64,000 bases of DNA from Jeotgalibacillus sp. S-D1 (GCF_004358665.1 NZ_SMZR01000001.1:372001-436000), one strand, 5' to 3'; numbered from the stretch's first letter, positions 11,385 to 20,069 are shown. A program made the numbers and translations. The notes: generated by a model not told the origin, from the letters alone.

Positions 11385-12725
11385 ATGGCAACAGTCGCAT
11401 TTCATACACTTGGGTGCAAGGTCAACCACTATGAAACAGAAGCGATTTGGCAGCTGTTTAAATCCAATGGCTATGAAAGAGTAGAATATGACCACTCTTC
11501 TGATGTGTATGTCATTAATACATGTACAGTAACCAACACAGGAGATAAAAAAAGCCGGCAAGTCATTCGCCGTGCAATCCGTAAAAATCCGGAGGCTGTC
11601 ATTTGTGTGACAGGGTGTTATGCTCAGACTTCTCCAGCTGAAATTATGGCTATCCCAGGTGTTGATGTAGTAGTGGGTACACAGGATCGCACTAAAATGC
11701 TGGATTATATTGAACAGTACAAAATTGAAAGACAGCCAATTAACGGCGTAACCAATATCATGAAGAATCGTGTTTATGAAGAATTGGATGTACCGGCTTT
11801 TACAGACAGAACACGGGCCTCTTTGAAAATTCAGGAGGGCTGTAATAATTTCTGTACATTTTGCATCATCCCATGGGCACGCGGACTAATGCGTTCAAGG
11901 GATCCAAAAGATGTGCTTCACCAGGCCCAGCAGCTGGTGGACGCAGGCTACAAGGAAATTGTTCTTACCGGTATCCATACCGGCGGTTACGGGGAGGACA
12001 TGAAAGATTATAACCTGGCAATGCTCTTGACTGATCTTGAACGCGAAGTAAAAGGGCTTAAAAGAATCCGCATATCTTCCATTGAAGCAAGCCAGCTGAC
12101 TGACGAGGTAATCGATGTTATTGACCGTTCCAAAATGGTCGTCCGTCATCTCCATATCCCTTTGCAGTCAGGATCCAACACGGTGCTAAAACGTATGCGC
12201 CGTAAATATACAATGGAATTTTTTGCAGAACGCCTTGAAAAACTTAAGAAGGCATTGCCCGGTTTAGCAGTTACTTCTGATGTCATTGTAGGGTTTCCCG
12301 GCGAAACCGAAGAGGAATTTTTGGAAACCTTCCAATTCATTAAGGATCAGAAGTTTTCTGAGCTTCATGTATTTCCGTATTCTAAGCGTACAGGAACTCC
12401 CGCTGCGAGAATGGACGATCAAATCGATGAAGAGGTTAAGAATGACCGTGTCCATCGACTGATTGCGCTATCAGATCAATTGGCAAAAGAGTATGCTTCG
12501 CTATTTGAAAACGAAGTGCTGGAAGTAATACCGGAAGAAAGATACAAAGAAGATTCATCCGGCAAATTATATGTGGGCTACACGGACAATTATTTGAAAG
12601 TTGTTTTTCCAGCTAGTGAAGACATGATTGGAAAGCTTATTAAAGTAAAACTGACTGAAGCTGGTTATCCAATTAATCGAGGAGAATTTGTTCGAGTGCT
12701 GGAGCCATCTGAACTTATTTCATAG
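11385..12725 (+). CDS. mtaB: tRNA t6A37 methylthiotransferase MtaB
   Basis: 446-residue radical SAM enzyme converting t6A37 to ms2t6A37 in tRNAs reading ANN codons. The N-terminal UPF0004 domain carries cluster cysteines in HTLGCKVN, NTCTVTN and TGCYAQ. The radical SAM motif is CNNFCTFC. A C-terminal TRAM domain follows from about residue 375. I chose ATG 11385 with AGGTGA 5 bases before it; GTG 11376 would overlap the ribosome binding site. It is the last gene of the hrcA operon and the B. subtilis homologue is yqeV. Confidence 0.95.
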   Translation: MATVAFHTLGCKVNHYETEAIWQLFKSNGYERVEYDHSSDVYVINTCTVTNTGDKKSRQVIRRAIRKNPEAVICVTGCYAQTSPAEIMAIPGVDVVVGTQDRTKMLDYIEQYKIERQPINGVTNIMKNRVYEELDVPAFTDRTRASLKIQEGCNNFCTFCIIPWARGLMRSRDPKDVLHQAQQLVDAGYKEIVLTGIHTGGYGEDMKDYNLAMLLTDLEREVKGLKRIRISSIEASQLTDEVIDVIDRSKMVVRHLHIPLQSGSNTVLKRMRRKYTMEFFAERLEKLKKALPGLAVTSDVIVGFPGETEEEFLETFQFIKDQKFSELHVFPYSKRTGTPAARMDDQIDEEVKNDRVHRLIALSDQLAKEYASLFENEVLEVIPEERYKEDSSGKLYVGYTDNYLKVVFPASEDMIGKLIKVKLTEAGYPINRGEFVRVLEPSELIS

Positions 12726-12728
12726 ACA

Positions 12729-12797
12729 TAAAAAGCACCGGGTTATTTGTTCGTTTCAAAACGTTGGAATTGAATGAATAGTCGGTGTTTTTCTTTG
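12729..12797 (+). terminator. Possible terminator of the hrcA operon
   Basis: AAAAGCACCG and CGGTGTTTTT can pair over a long loop and end in T-rich sequence. The loop of about 45 bases makes this weaker than the other terminators in the window. Confidence 0.45.
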
Positions 12798-12842
12798 CGT
12801 GAAAACGCAGTCAATCACATAGCTTAATGTTTCATATCGTGG

Positions 12843-12848
12843 TATAAT
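12843..12848 (+). promoter_or_regulatory. Extended -10 promoter of deoC
   Basis: TATAAT at 12843-12848 is preceded by TGG, an extended -10. The -35 region is poor. It is 33 bases upstream of the deoC start. Confidence 0.6.
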
Positions 12849-12880
12849 AGGTACGTACATCTAACTAAAGGAGAATGATT

Positions 12881-13552
12881 ATGACTGTAAATATAGCAAA
12901 AATGATTGATCATACACTGCTAAAACCAGAAGCAACAAAAAATCAAATTGCAGAGCTGTGCCAGGAAGCAAGTGAGAATGGCTTCATGTCAGTCTGTGTA
13001 AATCCTGCATGGGTAAAGCTTTCAAGTGATTTACTGCATGAAACGGATGTGAAAGTCTGCACAGTAATCGGCTTTCCACTAGGAGCATCCACAACGGAAA
13101 CAAAGGCTTTTGAAACAAAAAAAGCTATTGAAGATGGAGCAACGGAAGTGGATATGGTCATCAATATCGGCGCTTTAAAAAGTGGTCAGTTTGATGCTGT
13201 TCAGCAGGATATTCAGGCAGTAACTGCTGCAGCATCGGGAAAAGCGCTGACTAAGGTAATCATTGAAACTTCATTATTAACAAATGAAGAAAAAGTACGC
13301 GCGTGTGAGCTTGCAGTAGCAGCGGGCGCTGATTATGTAAAAACATCAACTGGATTTTCAACAGGCGGAGCAACGGTTGAAGATATCCGTTTGATGAGAG
13401 AGACTGTCGGTCCTGAAATTGGCGTGAAAGCATCAGGGGGTGTCCGTTCTACAGAGGATGCAAACAACATGATCGAAGCAGGAGCAACCCGCATCGGTGC
13501 AAGCTCTGGAGTAAAAATTCTTCAAGGCCTTGTTGCGGACAGCGATTACTAA
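12881..13552 (+). CDS. deoC: Deoxyribose-phosphate aldolase
   Basis: 223-residue class I aldolase that cleaves 2-deoxyribose 5-phosphate to glyceraldehyde 3-phosphate and acetaldehyde, in deoxynucleoside salvage. The Schiff-base lysine is in [15 protein letters not shown] and the second active-site lysine is in GVKASGGVR. The N-terminus [11 protein letters not shown] is typical. The ATG at 12881 is 7 bases after AAAGGAG; an ATG at 12875 would be too close. It stands alone between mtaB and rpsU, without nupC or pdp beside it, unlike the B. subtilis dra operon. Confidence 0.97.
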   Translation: MTVNIAKMIDHTLLKPEATKNQIAELCQEASENGFMSVCVNPAWVKLSSDLLHETDVKVCTVIGFPLGASTTETKAFETKKAIEDGATEVDMVINIGALKSGQFDAVQQDIQAVTAAASGKALTKVIIETSLLTNEEKVRACELAVAAGADYVKTSTGFSTGGATVEDIRLMRETVGPEIGVKASGGVRSTEDANNMIEAGATRIGASSGVKILQGLVADSDY

Positions 13553-13685
13553 TTCGGATCATTTGGTGAAGAAGCTAATATCATTCCAGCAAAAGTGCTG
13601 CGCAGTGCTTAAGAGCGATTCCAATGTTTTATCCAGTCCTTGAAACAGTTCAGTTTAAACCAGTGTTCTTTTATGTTAAATATAG

Positions 13686-13714
13686 TTGACCGACACAGGT
13701 CGATATATTATACT
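13686..13714 (+). promoter_or_regulatory. Sigma-A promoter of rpsU-yqeY
   Basis: TTGACC at 13686-13691 and TATACT at 13709-13714 with 17-base spacing. The predicted transcription start near 13721 gives a structured leader of about 128 bases before rpsU. Confidence 0.8.
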
Positions 13715-13720
13715 AGATAA

Positions 13721-13848
13721 GTACATGGGGTTTCCCCCGTGAATGCCAGTAAGTATCCCTATCTTACTGCATGCAATGAAGGATGACTTATGTTGTTCTC
13801 TTTGCTTGAACTTGTAAGTGTAGTGTGTTCGGAGGGAGGGAAAGAGAG
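13721..13848 (+). other. rpsU leader with inverted repeats
   Basis: The leader holds a GGGG/CCCC hairpin (ATGGGG with CCCCGT, near 13734-13750) and a perfect 7-base-pair repeat CAGTAAG (13747-13753) / CTTACTG (13763-13769) with a 9-base loop. I know of no described S21 leader family to assign it to. The 133 bases between deoC and the promoter show nothing recognisable. Confidence 0.4.
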
Positions 13849-14022
13849 ATGTCAAGAACGGTTGTTCGTAAAAACGAATCACTTGAAGATGCTCTTCGCC
13901 GCTTCAAAAAGACTACATCAAAGGCTGGTACTTTACAAGAGTTCAGAAAGCGTGAATTCTATGAGAAGCCAAGCGTGAAGCGTAAGAAAAAGTCTGAAGC
14001 AGCAAGAAAGCGTAAGTTCTAA
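13849..14022 (+). CDS. rpsU: 30S ribosomal protein S21
   Basis: 57-residue basic ribosomal protein. It begins [20 protein letters not shown] and ends in a run of Lys/Arg ([14 protein letters not shown]), as in Bacillus S21. The strong ribosome binding site GGAGGGAGGG is just upstream, and the ATG at 13849 matches the family start. In B. subtilis S21 affects biofilm and motility through translation. It is followed 24 bases later by yqeY, the standard pair. Confidence 0.98.
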   Translation: MSRTVVRKNESLEDALRRFKKTTSKAGTLQEFRKREFYEKPSVKRKKKSEAARKRKF

Positions 14023-14046
14023 CTTTAAGAATTGAGGGTGCCTGAA

Positions 14047-14493
14047 TTGAGTCTTCTTGAGCGTCTTAACCAAGATATGAAAATAGCGATGAAAAACAAA
14101 GAAAAAGATAGTCTTTCGGTTATCCGGATGGTTAAATCTGCTCTGCAAAACGAGGGCTACAAACTCGGCAGACAAGAATTAACAGATGATGAATCTTTAA
14201 CTGTACTTTCTCGTGAATTAAAGCAACGGAAAGACTCATATCAAGAGTTTAAAAATGCAGGTCGAGATGATCTGGCTGATAAACTTGAATCCGAAATTGC
14301 GCTAATCGAAACCTATATGCCTCGCCAGTTATCTGATGAGGAGCTTGATTCCATTGTTGTTCAAACAATTAATGAAACCAACGCTTCCACAAAGGCTGAC
14401 ATGGGTAAAGTTATGAGTGCCATTATGCCTAAAGTTAAAGGCAAAGCAGATGGCGGGAGAGTTAACGCTCTTGTCATGAAGCACTTATCATAA
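14047..14493 (+). CDS. yqeY: GatB/YqeY domain protein YqeY
   Basis: 148-residue protein of the YqeY family, homologous to the C-terminal tail of GatB. The tRNA-related role is inferred from that homology only. [17 protein letters not shown] at the N-terminus and a glycine- and lysine-rich [21 protein letters not shown] near the C-terminus are typical. The start is probably TTG at 14047: GAGGGTG at 14034-14040 is 6 bases away and the length then equals the B. subtilis protein. It is cotranscribed with rpsU and ended by a strong terminator. Confidence 0.92.
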   Translation: MSLLERLNQDMKIAMKNKEKDSLSVIRMVKSALQNEGYKLGRQELTDDESLTVLSRELKQRKDSYQEFKNAGRDDLADKLESEIALIETYMPRQLSDEELDSIVVQTINETNASTKADMGKVMSAIMPKVKGKADGGRVNALVMKHLS

Positions 14494-14537
14494 AACTAGC
14501 TGATCACTTTCATGTGTTATCAGTCGATTGATAAACG

Positions 14538-14574
14538 AGCCGTGATGATTTTTCATCACGGCTTGATTATTTTC
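14538..14574 (+). terminator. Terminator of rpsU-yqeY
   Basis: AGCCGTGATGA pairs perfectly with TCATCACGGCT around a TTTT loop, followed by a T-rich stretch. Confidence 0.85.
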
Positions 14575-14634
14575 CGACTGTAAGTACACAATGTAAGGGG
14601 GTCAGTTTTTTTTTATATTAAAAACATTATTTAT

Positions 14635-14660
14635 TGAAACTTTTTTGCAACTCATGCGTA
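14635..14660 (+). promoter_or_regulatory. Sigma-W promoter of the NfeD-floA operon
   Basis: TGAAAC at 14635-14640 and CGTA at 14657-14660 with a 16-base spacer equal the sigma-W consensus exactly. The B. subtilis yqeZ-yqfA-yqfB operon is a known sigma-W target, so both site and context agree. Confidence 0.9.
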
Positions 14661-14702
14661 AATAAGGTACTGGGAAATAAAACTCAAGAAAGGGGGATTT
14701 AA

Positions 14703-16016
14703 ATGAGTCGCAAGTGGACGGCAATTTTTTCAGTTGCTGTTGTTCTTTTCTCCTTGGTATTAGCAATTCAGCCGGTTAAAGCATCAGGTGAAATTGTGTA
14801 CGTTGTCCCGCTGGAAAAAGAAGTGGAGCGAGGGCTTGCCTCCTTTCTTGAACGAGCAATTACCGAAGCAGAGAAAGCCGAAGCGGATGCAATTATTTTT
14901 GATATCAATACTCCGGGAGGAGCTGTAAATGCCGCTGAGGAAATTGCAGAGACAGTAAGTGGCACTGAATTAAATACAGTAGCGTTTGTTAATCCCAATG
15001 CACTCTCGGCCGGAGCATTTATTGCACTAAATGCAGACGAGATTTATATGGCTGAAAGCAGCAAGATGGGAGCAGCTGCCATTATAGATTCAGCCGGCAA
15101 TATGGCGAATGAAAAAGCAAGAAGCTCCTGGTATGCGACGATGACAAATGCTGCGGAAACATCTGGCCGCGATCCGATTTATGCGCAGGCAATGGTTGAG
15201 ACCAGCATAGATCTCCCGGAGGTGAATGCACCGGAGGGCCAATTATTGACCCTCACACAAACGCAGGCTGAAGAGGTGGGTTATTCAGAGGGAACGGTTG
15301 CTGATTTAGAGGAAGTGTTGGCCAATATAGGGCTGGAAGATGCTGAGATTCGATCGGTTGAACCAAGTTTTACTGAAAATATTGCCCGCTTTATAACAAG
15401 CCCGATGATTGTGCCGCTGCTGCTTTCTATTGCAAGCTTAGGGTTTATCATTGAACTTTTTTCCCCGGGCTTTGGTATAGCAGGTATAATGGGATTAATC
15501 GCAATGATGATGTTCTTTTTTGGCCATTTAATCGCTGGATTGGCAGGCTTGGAAGTGCTGCTCCTCTTTTTAATTGGTATTGCATTGATCATTGCCGAAT
15601 TTTTTGTGCCTGGAGGCATACTCGGTATTCTGGGTTTGGCTGCGGTTGTTGCAAGTATTTTGCTGTCGGGCAACAGCATTGCATATATGGGCATAGCCCT
15701 GTCCATTGCTTTGCTCGTAGCGGTAATCGGGATGGTGATTATGGTGAAATTTCTCGGTAAAAATCTGGATTTGTTAAAACGGATCATATTGAATGATTCA
15801 ACGAGCACTGAAAGTGGGTACGTGTCCAATGTTAACCGGCATGAGCTTATCGGTAAAACCGGCTTGACGAGAACCCCGCTTCGTCCATCTGGAACAATTG
15901 TGATAGAAGACGAACGAATTGACGCGGTTACTGAAGGAGGCTACATTGACAAAGAAAAACAAGTCAAGGTAGTAAAGGTGGAAGGCTCTCGGATTGTTGT
16001 TCGGGAAATAGACTAA
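14703..16016 (+). CDS. yqeZ: NfeD-family membrane protein YqeZ (ClpP-like domain)
   Basis: 437-residue long-form NfeD protein, the usual partner of flotillin. A signal peptide (residues 1-27, VVLFSLVLAIQPVKASG) leads into an extracytoplasmic ClpP-class serine protease-like domain with the nucleophile in ALSAGAFIALNADEIYM. Four or five membrane segments lie between about residues 235 and 355, and a soluble C-terminal OB-fold NfeD domain contains LIGKTGLTRTPLRPSGTI. AGAAAGGGGG precedes the ATG. It is first in a sigma-W operon with floA 15 bases downstream, which suggests a role in membrane-domain organisation or resistance to membrane-active agents. Confidence 0.9.
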   Translation: MSRKWTAIFSVAVVLFSLVLAIQPVKASGEIVYVVPLEKEVERGLASFLERAITEAEKAEADAIIFDINTPGGAVNAAEEIAETVSGTELNTVAFVNPNALSAGAFIALNADEIYMAESSKMGAAAIIDSAGNMANEKARSSWYATMTNAAETSGRDPIYAQAMVETSIDLPEVNAPEGQLLTLTQTQAEEVGYSEGTVADLEEVLANIGLEDAEIRSVEPSFTENIARFITSPMIVPLLLSIASLGFIIELFSPGFGIAGIMGLIAMMMFFFGHLIAGLAGLEVLLLFLIGIALIIAEFFVPGGILGILGLAAVVASILLSGNSIAYMGIALSIALLVAVIGMVIMVKFLGKNLDLLKRIILNDSTSTESGYVSNVNRHELIGKTGLTRTPLRPSGTIVIEDERIDAVTEGGYIDKEKQVKVVKVEGSRIVVREID

Positions 16017-16031
16017 AGGAGTGGGTAAATA

Positions 16032-17015
16032 ATGGGAACAGAAGCTATTACATTGATTGTTATTATCGTTGCAGCCATTATCTTATTAAGCGTAATCTTT
16101 ACATTCGTGCCGGTCACGCTGTGGATTTCAGCATTGGCGGCAGGCGTTAGAGTAAGTATCTTTACACTGATCGGGATGCGTTTAAGAAGAGTAATTCCAA
16201 ACCGGGTTATTAACCCAATGATCAAAGCGTCAAAAGCAGGTGTAGGTGTTACCATTAACCAGCTTGAGAGTCATTATCTTGCAGGCGGTAATGTAGACCG
16301 GGTAGTAAATGCTCTAATTGCAGCACAACGTGCAAATATTGAGCTTGCCTTTGAACGTTGTGCTGCAATTGATCTTGCAGGACGTGACGTATTACAGGCT
16401 GTACAAATGAGTGTAAACCCTAAAGTAATTGAGACTCCTTTTATCGCCGGTGTAGCAATGAATGGAATCGAAGTTAAAGCAAAAGCCCGTATCACTGTTC
16501 GTGCTAACATTGAGCGTCTTGTTGGTGGTGCCGGTGAAGAAACAATTGTAGCGCGTGTCGGAGAGGGAATTGTTAGTACGATCGGTTCAAGTGAAGACCA
16601 TAAAAAAGTGCTGGAAAATCCAGATTTGATTTCTCAAACCGTATTGGGTAAAGGACTTGATTCAGGTACTGCTTTTGAAATCCTATCGATTGATATCGCC
16701 GACGTTGATGTAGGCAAAAACATCGGAGCAGAACTTCAAACAGAGCAAGCTGAAGCAGATAAAAACATTGCACAAGCGAAAGCTGAAGAGCGTCGCGCAA
16801 TGGCTGTAGCGCAAGAACAGGAAATGAGAGCACGCGTAGAGGAAATGAGAGCGAAGGTAGTGGAAGCAGAAGCAGAGGTACCTCTTGCAATGGCAGAAGC
16901 GCTTCGTGAAGGCAACATCGGCGTCATGGACTACATGAATATTAAAAACATTGATGCGGATACTGAAATGCGTGACTCGATTGGAAAAATTTCTGGTGAC
17001 AAAAAAGAAAAATAA
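16032..17015 (+). CDS. floA: Flotillin-like protein FloA
   Basis: 327-residue membrane scaffold of lipid-raft-like domains, homologous to B. subtilis YqfA. A membrane-inserted hydrophobic hairpin occupies about residues 5-45. The SPFH/band 7 domain follows ([24 protein letters not shown] region). A C-terminal coiled coil rich in Ala, Glu and Lys is seen at about residues 235-290 ([20 protein letters not shown] region). The ribosome binding site AAAGGAGTG precedes the ATG. It lies between the NfeD gene and a third small gene, as in B. subtilis. Confidence 0.95.
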   Translation: MGTEAITLIVIIVAAIILLSVIFTFVPVTLWISALAAGVRVSIFTLIGMRLRRVIPNRVINPMIKASKAGVGVTINQLESHYLAGGNVDRVVNALIAAQRANIELAFERCAAIDLAGRDVLQAVQMSVNPKVIETPFIAGVAMNGIEVKAKARITVRANIERLVGGAGEETIVARVGEGIVSTIGSSEDHKKVLENPDLISQTVLGKGLDSGTAFEILSIDIADVDVGKNIGAELQTEQAEADKNIAQAKAEERRAMAVAQEQEMRARVEEMRAKVVEAEAEVPLAMAEALREGNIGVMDYMNIKNIDADTEMRDSIGKISGDKKEK

Positions 17016-17049
17016 TTGATTTAACGATACGGACCATTTGATCCTGAAG

Positions 17050-17062
17050 GGAGGATCCCTCC
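17050..17062 (+). promoter_or_regulatory. Ribosome binding site buried in a hairpin
   Basis: GGAGG at 17050-17054 pairs perfectly with CCTCC at 17058-17062 across a 3-base ATC loop, and the ATG of the next gene follows directly at 17063. The only good ribosome binding site of that gene is therefore sequestered in the folded mRNA. Confidence 0.6.
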
Positions 17063-17569
17063 ATGGAACTAATTATCATGGCAATATTAGCGGGTATTGT
17101 GAGCTTTATTGGAAACCAAAAGAAAAAAAGCGAAGAGCAGACCGCACAAAAATCTGCTCAAAACTCAAAGCAGCATGCTCCTTCTCAGTCTGCAAACACT
17201 CAGCCGCCAAGCAAGCGGGATAGAGTGAAAAATGCACGCGATGCATTTGACAGCAGAGCAAAAGAGTTAAAACAGGAATATGACCGGCAGAAAGTTGAGG
17301 TTGAACGGTCAAAGCCACAAAGACTGCCGCGTGTTGAAAATGCAGATGTGCCCACTGCAGATATTGACCTGACACAGTCAGCCGGAAGAGCCTCATCCAA
17401 TCGCCCGGTTTCGCAAAGAAATAAATCTGCTGCCGGCGCTCCTAAGGTTGAAGAGCTGCCAATAAAAAAAGGACTGACTGAAAAGGATCTCGTTAACGGA
17501 ATTGTCATGGCTGAAATTCTGGGCTCTCCAAGATCAAAACAACGTCATTCTACAAGAATGACACGTTAA
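17063..17569 (+). CDS. Uncharacterised membrane-anchored protein at the yqfB position
   Basis: 168 residues. A short N-terminal hydrophobic segment (residues 2-17, LIIMAILAGIVSFIG) is followed by a charged, Gln/Ser/Lys-rich, probably disordered or coiled-coil region. The C-terminal motif KGLTEKDLVNGIVMAEILG is the only part that looks folded. I do not recognise a domain. It sits directly after floA in the sigma-W operon, the position of B. subtilis yqfB, so a function with FloA at the membrane is inferred from context only. Its ribosome binding site lies inside a GC-rich hairpin. Confidence 0.75.
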   Translation: MELIIMAILAGIVSFIGNQKKKSEEQTAQKSAQNSKQHAPSQSANTQPPSKRDRVKNARDAFDSRAKELKQEYDRQKVEVERSKPQRLPRVENADVPTADIDLTQSAGRASSNRPVSQRNKSAAGAPKVEELPIKKGLTEKDLVNGIVMAEILGSPRSKQRHSTRMTR

Positions 17570-17581
17570 AATAGTTATGAA

Positions 17582-17626
17582 CCCCCTTCCCGTTTCATAT
17601 AGATGAAATGAGAGGGGGGCTTTTTT
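17582..17626 (+). terminator. Terminator of the floA operon overlapping the yqfC ribosome binding site
   Basis: CCCCCTTCCCGTTTCAT pairs with ATGAAATGAGAGGGGGG, followed by CTTTTTT. The 3' arm (GAGAGGGGGG) is also the only ribosome binding site for yqfC, whose ATG starts at 17627, right at the end of the T-tract. Confidence 0.8.
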
Positions 17627-17926
17627 ATGTCTAGCTGGCTTACGCGGACGAAACAAATGATCGGCAGTACGTTAAAACTACCTGAAGATCTTTTGTTGGA
17701 TCTACCAAGAACGACATGGATTGGTTCCTTTCTTCTGCACATCGAAAATCATAAAGGCTTAATTCGAGTGGAAAAAGAAATCATAAGCATAAAGGTATTC
17801 GACGGAAGGATCATCATTACCGGGAACGCTCTTCAAATTCAGTCCATGGACGCCGAAGAAATGGTTATAAAAGGGGAAATCGACCAGGTAGAATATAAAC
17901 GGCAGCAAGGTGGAGAAAAAGAATGA
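17627..17926 (+). CDS. yqfC: Sporulation protein YqfC
   Basis: 99-residue protein of the YqfC family, needed for sporulation and in B. subtilis expressed in the mother cell under sigma-E. The conserved core is LKLPEDLLLDLPRTTWIG followed by HIENHKGL and a beta-rich C-terminal half. No catalytic motif is visible. It overlaps yqfD by four bases (ATGA), so the two are translationally coupled. The ribosome binding site is in the 3' arm of the preceding terminator hairpin. I could not find a convincing sigma-E promoter. Confidence 0.88.
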   Translation: MSSWLTRTKQMIGSTLKLPEDLLLDLPRTTWIGSFLLHIENHKGLIRVEKEIISIKVFDGRIIITGNALQIQSMDAEEMVIKGEIDQVEYKRQQGGEKE

Positions 17927-19101
17927 AACCTATGTTACCAGGAACAGTAGCTGTTACGTTAAAAGGAAAAGCATATCCGGCTGTACTGCAGCGGCTTCAT
18001 CAGCAATCCGTTTCCCTACATAATATAAGGTCTACAGGAGAGGATGAAATTGAATTCTATATTGACCACCAGTCTCTTTCCTCATTGCGAAAGGCAGTAT
18101 TTAAGACCGGGTGTAAAATACATCTAAAACGCGGTGAAGGACTGGTTTATGAAATTGAAAACTGGTTTAAGCTTCGTTCATTTATCCTATGGATGATAAT
18201 AGCGATTGTTTTAGTCATAGGCAGTTCTAAATTTTTATGGTCAATTGAACTCGTGGGAGCAACTCCTGAAATTCAGTACGAAGTAAATCAGGCCTTAAAG
18301 GAACAGGGATTTTCCCCAGGTAGGTTAAAGACGTTTCTTCCAAATGAAGAAAAATTAGCACCCGTGTTATACGATCAAATTGACAAGCTATCCTGGCTTG
18401 GAATGGAATGGCAGGGAACAAAGCTTATCGTTCATTTAAAACAGAAACAAGGAAAAAATATAAATGAAAAATTAACACCTTCCCATATTGTGGCTGCCAA
18501 AAAAGGTACCATTCAGTCAATGCTGATTGAATCAGGACAAGCAGTTGAAAATGTGAATAGTGTGGTGAAAAAAGGCCAGCTTATTGTTACAGGTCTTGTC
18601 GGGCGGGAAGAAGAGAAAAAAGCCGTTCCTTCAAAAGGCGTCGTCATGGCAGAGACTTGGTATGAAGTAAATGTAGTCATCCCGCAGCAATTAACGAGGG
18701 AAGCGCTGACTGGAAACGAAGAAACAAAAACATCATTTAAAATATTTCAATGGGAAACACCACAGCTTTTCTGGAAAAAGCCATTTTCCGAGTCTGTTGA
18801 ACAGAAAAGCGTGAAAGAATATACGTTGCTGGGCAAGGATTTACCTGTAAAAAAACAAGTGACTCACTTTTTTGAAACCAAACGCTCAGTAGTGAAGGTT
18901 AAACAGGCAGAAGCCATTGATATTGCAAAAAAAGTGGCCAGAGAAGAGGTGGCAGCCCTTATTGGCGGTGCCGGGAAAATTGAGAATGAAAAAATTTTGC
19001 ATCAGCAAATTGACAATGGTAAAGTTAAGCTAACAATCTATTTCCAAGCGATTGAAGATATTGCAGAAGTTAAACCTTTTACCGAGGAGACACGCGAATG
19101 A
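17923..19101 (+). CDS. yqfD: Sporulation membrane protein YqfD (stage IV family)
   Basis: 392-residue membrane protein required for sporulation. The N-terminal cytoplasmic region is about 85 residues, with one clear membrane segment at about residues 88-108 (FILWMIIAIVLVIGSSKFLW). The rest is a large extracytoplasmic domain with a POTRA-like beginning (SIELVGATPEIQYEV) and repeated charged helices. It overlaps yqfC at the 5' end and phoH at the 3' end by four bases each. In B. subtilis it belongs to the sigma-E regulon; its molecular role is unknown. Confidence 0.9.
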   Translation: MKPMLPGTVAVTLKGKAYPAVLQRLHQQSVSLHNIRSTGEDEIEFYIDHQSLSSLRKAVFKTGCKIHLKRGEGLVYEIENWFKLRSFILWMIIAIVLVIGSSKFLWSIELVGATPEIQYEVNQALKEQGFSPGRLKTFLPNEEKLAPVLYDQIDKLSWLGMEWQGTKLIVHLKQKQGKNINEKLTPSHIVAAKKGTIQSMLIESGQAVENVNSVVKKGQLIVTGLVGREEEKKAVPSKGVVMAETWYEVNVVIPQQLTREALTGNEETKTSFKIFQWETPQLFWKKPFSESVEQKSVKEYTLLGKDLPVKKQVTHFFETKRSVVKVKQAEAIDIAKKVAREEVAALIGGAGKIENEKILHQQIDNGKVKLTIYFQAIEDIAEVKPFTEETRE

Positions 19102-20063
19102 CAGATGAACGTACAACCATTGATTTACCATTAGAAGATCCGAATGAAGCAGTATCGTTATTTGGAACATCCGATACCCATTTAAAGACAATCGAAACCG
19201 AACTCGAAGTGACAATCGTCTCACGAGGAGAAACGATCCGTATAACAGGAACACCAGAAAAAACCCAGCATGCGCAGACTGTACTTAATCAACTACTCAA
19301 GGTTATTCGTAAGGGCGTTCAAATCAGCCAGCGGGATGTTATGTATGCTGTTCAAATGGTACTGCGTGGAACGATCGAATATTTTGATGATTTATATGAT
19401 GAAGAAATAACTAAAAGTGCTAAAGGTAAGCCGATACGGGCTAAAACAATGGGTCAGCGGCAATACGTGACCGAAATTCGTAAAAATGATTTAGTTTTCG
19501 GCATCGGACCGGCTGGAACTGGTAAAACCTATCTGGCTGTAGTAATGGCTGTTCAGGCGCTAAAGAGCAACAAGGTACAGCGTATTATTTTAACCCGTCC
19601 GGCAGTTGAAGCAGGAGAAAGTCTTGGGTTCCTGCCCGGAGACTTAAAGGAAAAGGTAGATCCTTATCTTAGACCGCTTTATGATGCGCTTAACGATGTT
19701 TTAGGATCGGATCATACCCAGCGCCTGATCGAGCGCGGAATCATAGAAATTGCACCTCTGGCCTATATGAGAGGGCGCACACTGGATGACGCTTTTGTTA
19801 TATTGGATGAAGCCCAAAATACTACACGTGCACAAATGAAAATGTTTTTAACCAGGCTTGGTTTTGGTTCGAAAATGGTGATTACAGGAGACCAGACTCA
19901 AGTCGACCTGCCAAAAGGGGTGGAGTCAGGTTTAGTTGCTGCTCAATCCATTTTAAAAAATGTTACAGGCATTGGATTCAATTATTTGGAACAAACCGAT
20001 GTTGTAAGACATCCGCTTGTTGGAAGAATAATTGGTGCCTACGATCAAAAAGAAAAAAACTGA
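19098..20063 (+). CDS. phoH: PhoH family ATPase
   Basis: 321-residue cytoplasmic ATPase with a helicase-like P-loop domain. An N-terminal KH-like region of about 110 residues is followed by Walker A GPAGTGKTYLA and Walker B FVILDEAQNT, with the conserved ITGDQTQVDLP and a final RHPLVGRII. PhoH proteins are linked to RNA metabolism; despite the name a phosphate role is not established in Bacillus. Its start overlaps the yqfD stop by four bases. A strong terminator follows, which ends the yqfC-yqfD-phoH unit. Confidence 0.94.
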   Translation: MTDERTTIDLPLEDPNEAVSLFGTSDTHLKTIETELEVTIVSRGETIRITGTPEKTQHAQTVLNQLLKVIRKGVQISQRDVMYAVQMVLRGTIEYFDDLYDEEITKSAKGKPIRAKTMGQRQYVTEIRKNDLVFGIGPAGTGKTYLAVVMAVQALKSNKVQRIILTRPAVEAGESLGFLPGDLKEKVDPYLRPLYDALNDVLGSDHTQRLIERGIIEIAPLAYMRGRTLDDAFVILDEAQNTTRAQMKMFLTRLGFGSKMVITGDQTQVDLPKGVESGLVAAQSILKNVTGIGFNYLEQTDVVRHPLVGRIIGAYDQKEKN

Positions 20064-20069
20064 TTCAAT

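Noticed and set aside
15281-15829. 182-codon open frame antisense to the NfeD-family gene
   Set aside because: A shadow of the membrane-segment codons on the other strand; Ser/Ile/Pro-rich translation without a family match.
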